Assembly (NCBI RefSeq): GCF_001634365.1
Contig: NZ_CP014579.1
Coordinates: forward strand, 3,433,622-3,497,621
Source of the DNA: Paraburkholderia phytofirmans OLGA172
GTDB lineage: Bacteria > Pseudomonadota > Gammaproteobacteria > Burkholderiales > Burkholderiaceae
Length of the DNA: 64,000 nt
Reading direction: 5' to 3'
Part shown: in pieces, positions 61,039 to 64,000 of the stretch
Layout of the letters: every line of letters begins with the position of its first letter
Numbering within the stretch: position 1 is the stretch's first letter
The notes under the pieces: model-generated
Database searches by the model: none
Told to the model about the DNA's origin: nothing
Seen by the model: only the letters and a program-made list of their open reading frames with translations
Made by a program: the position numbers and the translations under genes

Positions 61039-62415
61039 TCAGGTCAACACGGTCCACAACGCGAACGTCAATATGAGACCGACGACGGATACGATCGTCT
61101 GCAGCACCGACCAGACCATAACCGTCTGCTTCAATTGCAGCCCGAAGTATTCGCGCACCATCCAGAAGCCCGCATCGTTCACGTGGCAGAAGAACACGGA
61201 ACCGGCGCCGATCGCGAGCGCCATCAGCGAATTGTGGGTCGTGCTGAGGCCCGCGACGACCGGCGCAACGATGCCGGCGGTCGTGGTGGTCGCAACGGTC
61301 GCGGAACCGGTGGCCTGCCGCAGCGCGACGGCGATCAGCCACGCCAGCAAAATCAGCGGCATGTGCGCGCCGACGGCGATCTTGCCGATCGTCGTGCTGA
61401 TGCCGGCCACCACAAGCGCCTGCTTGAGGCCACCGCCTGCGCCGATGGTCAGCAGCAGGGCAGCGATCGGCGGCAAGCTCTTGCGCAGAATACCGCCGAC
61501 CCGGTCGCGCGCCATGCCGCGCGACCAGCCCAGCGCCACCACCGCGAACAGTACGGTGAGGCCGAGGGCGACCAATGGCTCACCCAGAAAATTGAGTGCG
61601 TTGAACAGGAAAGTCTCAGGTTGAAGCAGAAGTTTCGCGACCGTGCGGCCCAGCATCAGCACGACCGGCAACAGGATCGTGATGAGCGAGATCGCGAAAT
61701 TCGGCGGCTCGCCGGCGTTTTGCGGCGCAGTGAAAAGCTTGCCCATTTCTTCCGGCTCAACCACGTGCATCCGTTTCGACAACCAGATGCCGTAGACCGG
61801 ACCCGCGAGAATGACCGCGGGAATCGCAACGATCATGCCGAGACCGAGCGTCAGGCCGAGATCCGCATGCAACGCACTCACCGCAATCAGCGGGCCCGGA
61901 TGCGGCGGCAACAATGCGTGCAGCGTGGTCATGCCGGCGAGCGCGGGAATCGCAATACGCAGAATCGGCTGCTGCGAGCGGCGCGCCATCACGAAGATGA
62001 TCGGCACCATCATCACCAGACCGACTTCAAAAAAAAGCGGCAAGCCGACGATGATCGCCACCAGTGCCATCATCCAAGGCAGCGTGCGCGGCGTGGAATG
62101 TTTGAGGATGGTCGAGACGAGCCGGTCGGCGGCGCCTGATTCCGCCATCAGCGCACCGAGCATCGCCCCTAGCGCGATGATGATGCCGACGTCGCCGAGC
62201 AATGCACCGGCGCCTTTGCTGAATGCGCTGGCCACCGCTTCCAGCGGCAGACCGGCCGAAAAACCCGCCGCGAACGTGCCGACCAGAATCGACAGAAACG
62301 GCGCGAGCTTCAGCACGCTGATAAAGACGATGATCAGTGCGAGTCCGAGCACGCACGACAAGATCAGTTGAGTATCGTGGGATGACCACGGCGTGAGTGT
62401 TGTCGTCAGATGCAC
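61039..62415 (-). CDS. GntP family gluconate:H+ symporter
   Basis: A 458-residue permease with about 12-14 membrane helices, of the GntP/GntT family. Typical segments are LPPHPGPLIAVSALHADLGL, GIIIALGAMLGALMAESGAAD and SVFFCHVNDAGFWMVREYFG. It takes up gluconate or related sugar acids with protons. I prefer GTG at 62415; the frame is open to 62478. No kinase gene is adjacent. Confidence 0.9.
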   Translation of the reverse strand: MHLTTTLTPWSSHDTQLILSCVLGLALIIVFISVLKLAPFLSILVGTFAAGFSAGLPLEAVASAFSKGAGALLGDVGIIIALGAMLGALMAESGAADRLVSTILKHSTPRTLPWMMALVAIIVGLPLFFEVGLVMMVPIIFVMARRSQQPILRIAIPALAGMTTLHALLPPHPGPLIAVSALHADLGLTLGLGMIVAIPAVILAGPVYGIWLSKRMHVVEPEEMGKLFTAPQNAGEPPNFAISLITILLPVVLMLGRTVAKLLLQPETFLFNALNFLGEPLVALGLTVLFAVVALGWSRGMARDRVGGILRKSLPPIAALLLTIGAGGGLKQALVVAGISTTIGKIAVGAHMPLILLAWLIAVALRQATGSATVATTTTAGIVAPVVAGLSTTHNSLMALAIGAGSVFFCHVNDAGFWMVREYFGLQLKQTVMVWSVLQTIVSVVGLILTFALWTVLT

Positions 62416-62629
62416 GATGTCCCTTTTCCGATTGACGCAGCCGCGACTGCGCGCGGATGACGGATTGTAGCGGCGCACGGCGACTAGACGCAGCCAGGCT
62501 TCTTCGGTGTGCCTGTGCCTTCTGCCGTGATTTGCTTATGCGAATTTATCGGTTCGTCCAAGCCTGCAGACGAATTATCGTCGAAGCCAATCGGTCCGTT
62601 TTGCGTCCGTCTTTTTAACGAGCACTTTT

Positions 62630-63613
62630 ATGTCCCGTCATCCGTTGCTCAACCGCCGTGCGTTTATCGCCGGCGTGGGCGCCTCGCTGGCCGCCGCGGC
62701 GTTGCCCGTTGTCTCCACGTCAGTCTTCGCCGCGGACGCGCAGGTGAAGGAATTTCGCATCGGTTATCAGAAGGCGGCCAATACGCTCGTATTACTGAAG
62801 GCGCACGGCACGCTCGAAAAGCGGCTTGCTCCGCTTGGCCTCACGGTTAAGTGGACCGAGTTCCCCGCCGGACCGCAGTTGCTCGAAGGACTGAATGTCG
62901 GCGCGATCGACTTCGGCTATGTCGGCGAAGCGCCGCCGGTGTTCGCGCAGGCGGCCGGCGCGAACTTTGTCTACACCGCTTACGAGATCCCGACGCCGCA
63001 TGCCGAAGGCATCCTCGTGCATCAGGACGCGCCGATCAAAACACTGGCCGACCTGAAGGGCAAAAAGATCGCGTTCAATAAAGGCTCGGACGTTCACTGG
63101 TTTGTGGTCGCCGCATTGCAGAAGAACGGCGTGAAGTACAGCGATATCCACCCCGTTTTTCTGGCGCCCGCCGATGCACGTGCGGCCTTCGAACGCGGTG
63201 CGATCGATGCATGGGCGATCTGGGACCCGTTCCTCGAGTCGGCAAAACGCCAGTCGAACGCCCGCTTGCTTGCCGACGCCGGAGGTATCGTGAGTCACCA
63301 TCAGTTCTTCCTGAGCGCGCGGCCGTTTGCGCAGCGAAACGGTGACGTACTCGCGATCACGATGGACGAGGTGGGTAAAGAGGGGGCATGGATACGCGGC
63401 CACTACGGCGAAGCAGCCGCACAACTCGCGCCGATTCAGGGGCTCGACGCAGGCGTGATCGAAGCGGGTTTGCGGCACTACGCGCACATCTACAAACCCG
63501 TCGACGCGAACATACTTGCAGAACAACAACGTATTGCCGACACATTCAGCGAATTGCACATCATCCCGACAAAGATTGTGACGAAGGACGCTGCATTACC
63601 CGCCAAGGCCTAA
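62630..63613 (+). CDS. aliphatic sulfonate ABC transporter binding protein (SsuA-like)
   Basis: A 327-residue periplasmic binding protein. It has a twin-Arg-type signal region (NRRAFIAGVGASLAAAALP), then the SsuA/THI5-type core: FRIGYQKAANTLVLLKAHG, EFPAGPQLLEGLNVGAIDFG and ARAAFERGAIDAWAIWDPF. It would capture alkanesulfonates for sulfur supply. The permease and ATPase genes are not beside it here. Confidence 0.88.
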   Translation: MSRHPLLNRRAFIAGVGASLAAAALPVVSTSVFAADAQVKEFRIGYQKAANTLVLLKAHGTLEKRLAPLGLTVKWTEFPAGPQLLEGLNVGAIDFGYVGEAPPVFAQAAGANFVYTAYEIPTPHAEGILVHQDAPIKTLADLKGKKIAFNKGSDVHWFVVAALQKNGVKYSDIHPVFLAPADARAAFERGAIDAWAIWDPFLESAKRQSNARLLADAGGIVSHHQFFLSARPFAQRNGDVLAITMDEVGKEGAWIRGHYGEAAAQLAPIQGLDAGVIEAGLRHYAHIYKPVDANILAEQQRIADTFSELHIIPTKIVTKDAALPAKA

Positions 63614-63640
63614 GTCACGTAGGCCGTGATGTTTCGACGC

Positions 63641-64000
63641 CTAGGCGAATAGCGCTTCGACATTTTCCGGCGGGCGGCCAATCACGGCTCGCCCGTTTCG
63701 CACGACGATCGGTCGTTGCAGGAGGACGGGGTGCTTTGCCAATGCTTCGTATAACTGAGCGTCGCTCAGCGTGACGTTGGCAAGCTCGAGTGCTTTGTAT
63801 TCGGCTTCGGTGTCGCGGATCATCTCTCGGACTGTGCAGCCTAGTTGTGTGTTGAGTTGCTTTAACTGCGCGACCGTGGGCGGCTGTTTCAGGTATTCGA
63901 CAATTTCCGTTGGTTCGTTTGCGCTGTTGTAGGTGCTAGCAATCAGGTCGCACGTGGCTCGCGATTTTGAACAACGGGGGTTGTGGTAGATGGTGATCAT
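63641..64000 (-). CDS. arsC: ArsC-family arsenate reductase-like protein
   Basis: A 119-residue protein with the catalytic CSKSR near the start (Cys10), EIVEYLKQPPT, and the C-terminal HPVLLQRPIVVRNGRAVIGRP that holds the arsenate-binding Arg residues. Related proteins reduce arsenate with glutaredoxin or act on other substrates. Its start codon is at the very end of the window. Confidence 0.85.
   Translation of the reverse strand: MITIYHNPRCSKSRATCDLIASTYNSANEPTEIVEYLKQPPTVAQLKQLNTQLGCTVREMIRDTEAEYKALELANVTLSDAQLYEALAKHPVLLQRPIVVRNGRAVIGRPPENVEALFA

Noticed and set aside
60973..62139. Plus-strand frame of 388 residues opposite the GntP gene
   Set aside because: Antisense shadow of a membrane permease; composition is almost all Arg, His, Gln and Asp.

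Overview
The window looks like a Paraburkholderia/Burkholderia chromosome. It is GC-rich, and it carries the beta-proteobacterial hopanoid gene set (hpnA, B, D, E, F/shc, G, H, M, N), a phasin, MlaA- and MlaC-type lipid-trafficking proteins, and many small exported proteins typical of that group. It divides into two parts. Positions 1 to about 29,260 read as an accessory region (genomic island). Positions about 29,300 to 64,000 read as core chromosome.

Accessory part. It holds an unusual number of nucleoid and RNA chaperone genes: an H-NS protein with two DNA-binding modules (cut by the left edge), a second short H-NS-like protein, a tailed HU-like protein, an Hfq paralogue with a start-less divergent copy beside it, two CspA-type proteins, and a DnaJ-like protein. 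Around these are a lipoprotein, a GIY-YIG-like protein, a cupin protein, a phasin, a divergent P-II protein, a VIT-type metal transporter, a ParB-like protein, a RutE-type nitroreductase, an alpha/beta hydrolase and several small exported proteins. Decay is common: a phage terminase remnant, an acylphosphatase with an in-frame stop, an SDR gene, a DUF326 copper-binding gene and a secreted-protein gene with frameshifts. A minus-strand cluster at 19.3-21.9 kb contains a HAD phosphatase-like protein and several proteins I do not recognise. A two-HTH regulator follows at 22.2 kb. The part ends with four overlapping minus-strand genes (29,187 to 23,366): three large tyrosine recombinases and a small coiled-coil protein. 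They end beside a nested inverted repeat at the junction with core DNA, and they are the most likely mobility module of the island.

Core part. At 29.3-37.2 kb are small conserved proteins, a Crp/Fnr regulator, an Mpo1-like membrane protein, RarD, an EgtD-type methyltransferase, an intact acylphosphatase and hpnA. At 37.3-51.3 kb is the hopanoid region: hpnB (-), ispH-hpnH (+), hpnM (-), hpnN-mlaA-like (+), and the minus-strand run hpnD-hpnE-shc-hpnG. Together these cover isoprenoid precursor supply (IspH), conversion of presqualene diphosphate to squalene (HpnD/E), cyclisation (Shc), side-chain assembly (HpnH, HpnG, HpnA, HpnB) and outer-membrane transport (HpnN, HpnM, MlaA-like). No hpnC lies next to hpnD/E here. 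At 51.4-56.4 kb is a signalling block: diguanylate cyclase, CheC-like phosphatase, CheY-like receiver and a hybrid histidine kinase. The rest holds an FMN reductase, small hypothetical proteins, an ECF sigma/anti-sigma pair, a GntP permease, an SsuA-like binding protein and an ArsC-family reductase.

Non-coding structures of note are a 48-bp inverted repeat with a flipped 6-bp core between hpnH and hpnM, a pair of insertion-sequence ends joined head to head inside a terminator (37.2 kb), a 7/13-bp minisatellite (33.75 kb), and DnaA-box-like motifs at 58.4 kb. No rRNA, tRNA or CRISPR array was recognised. All functional calls rest on motif and sequence-family recognition by eye.
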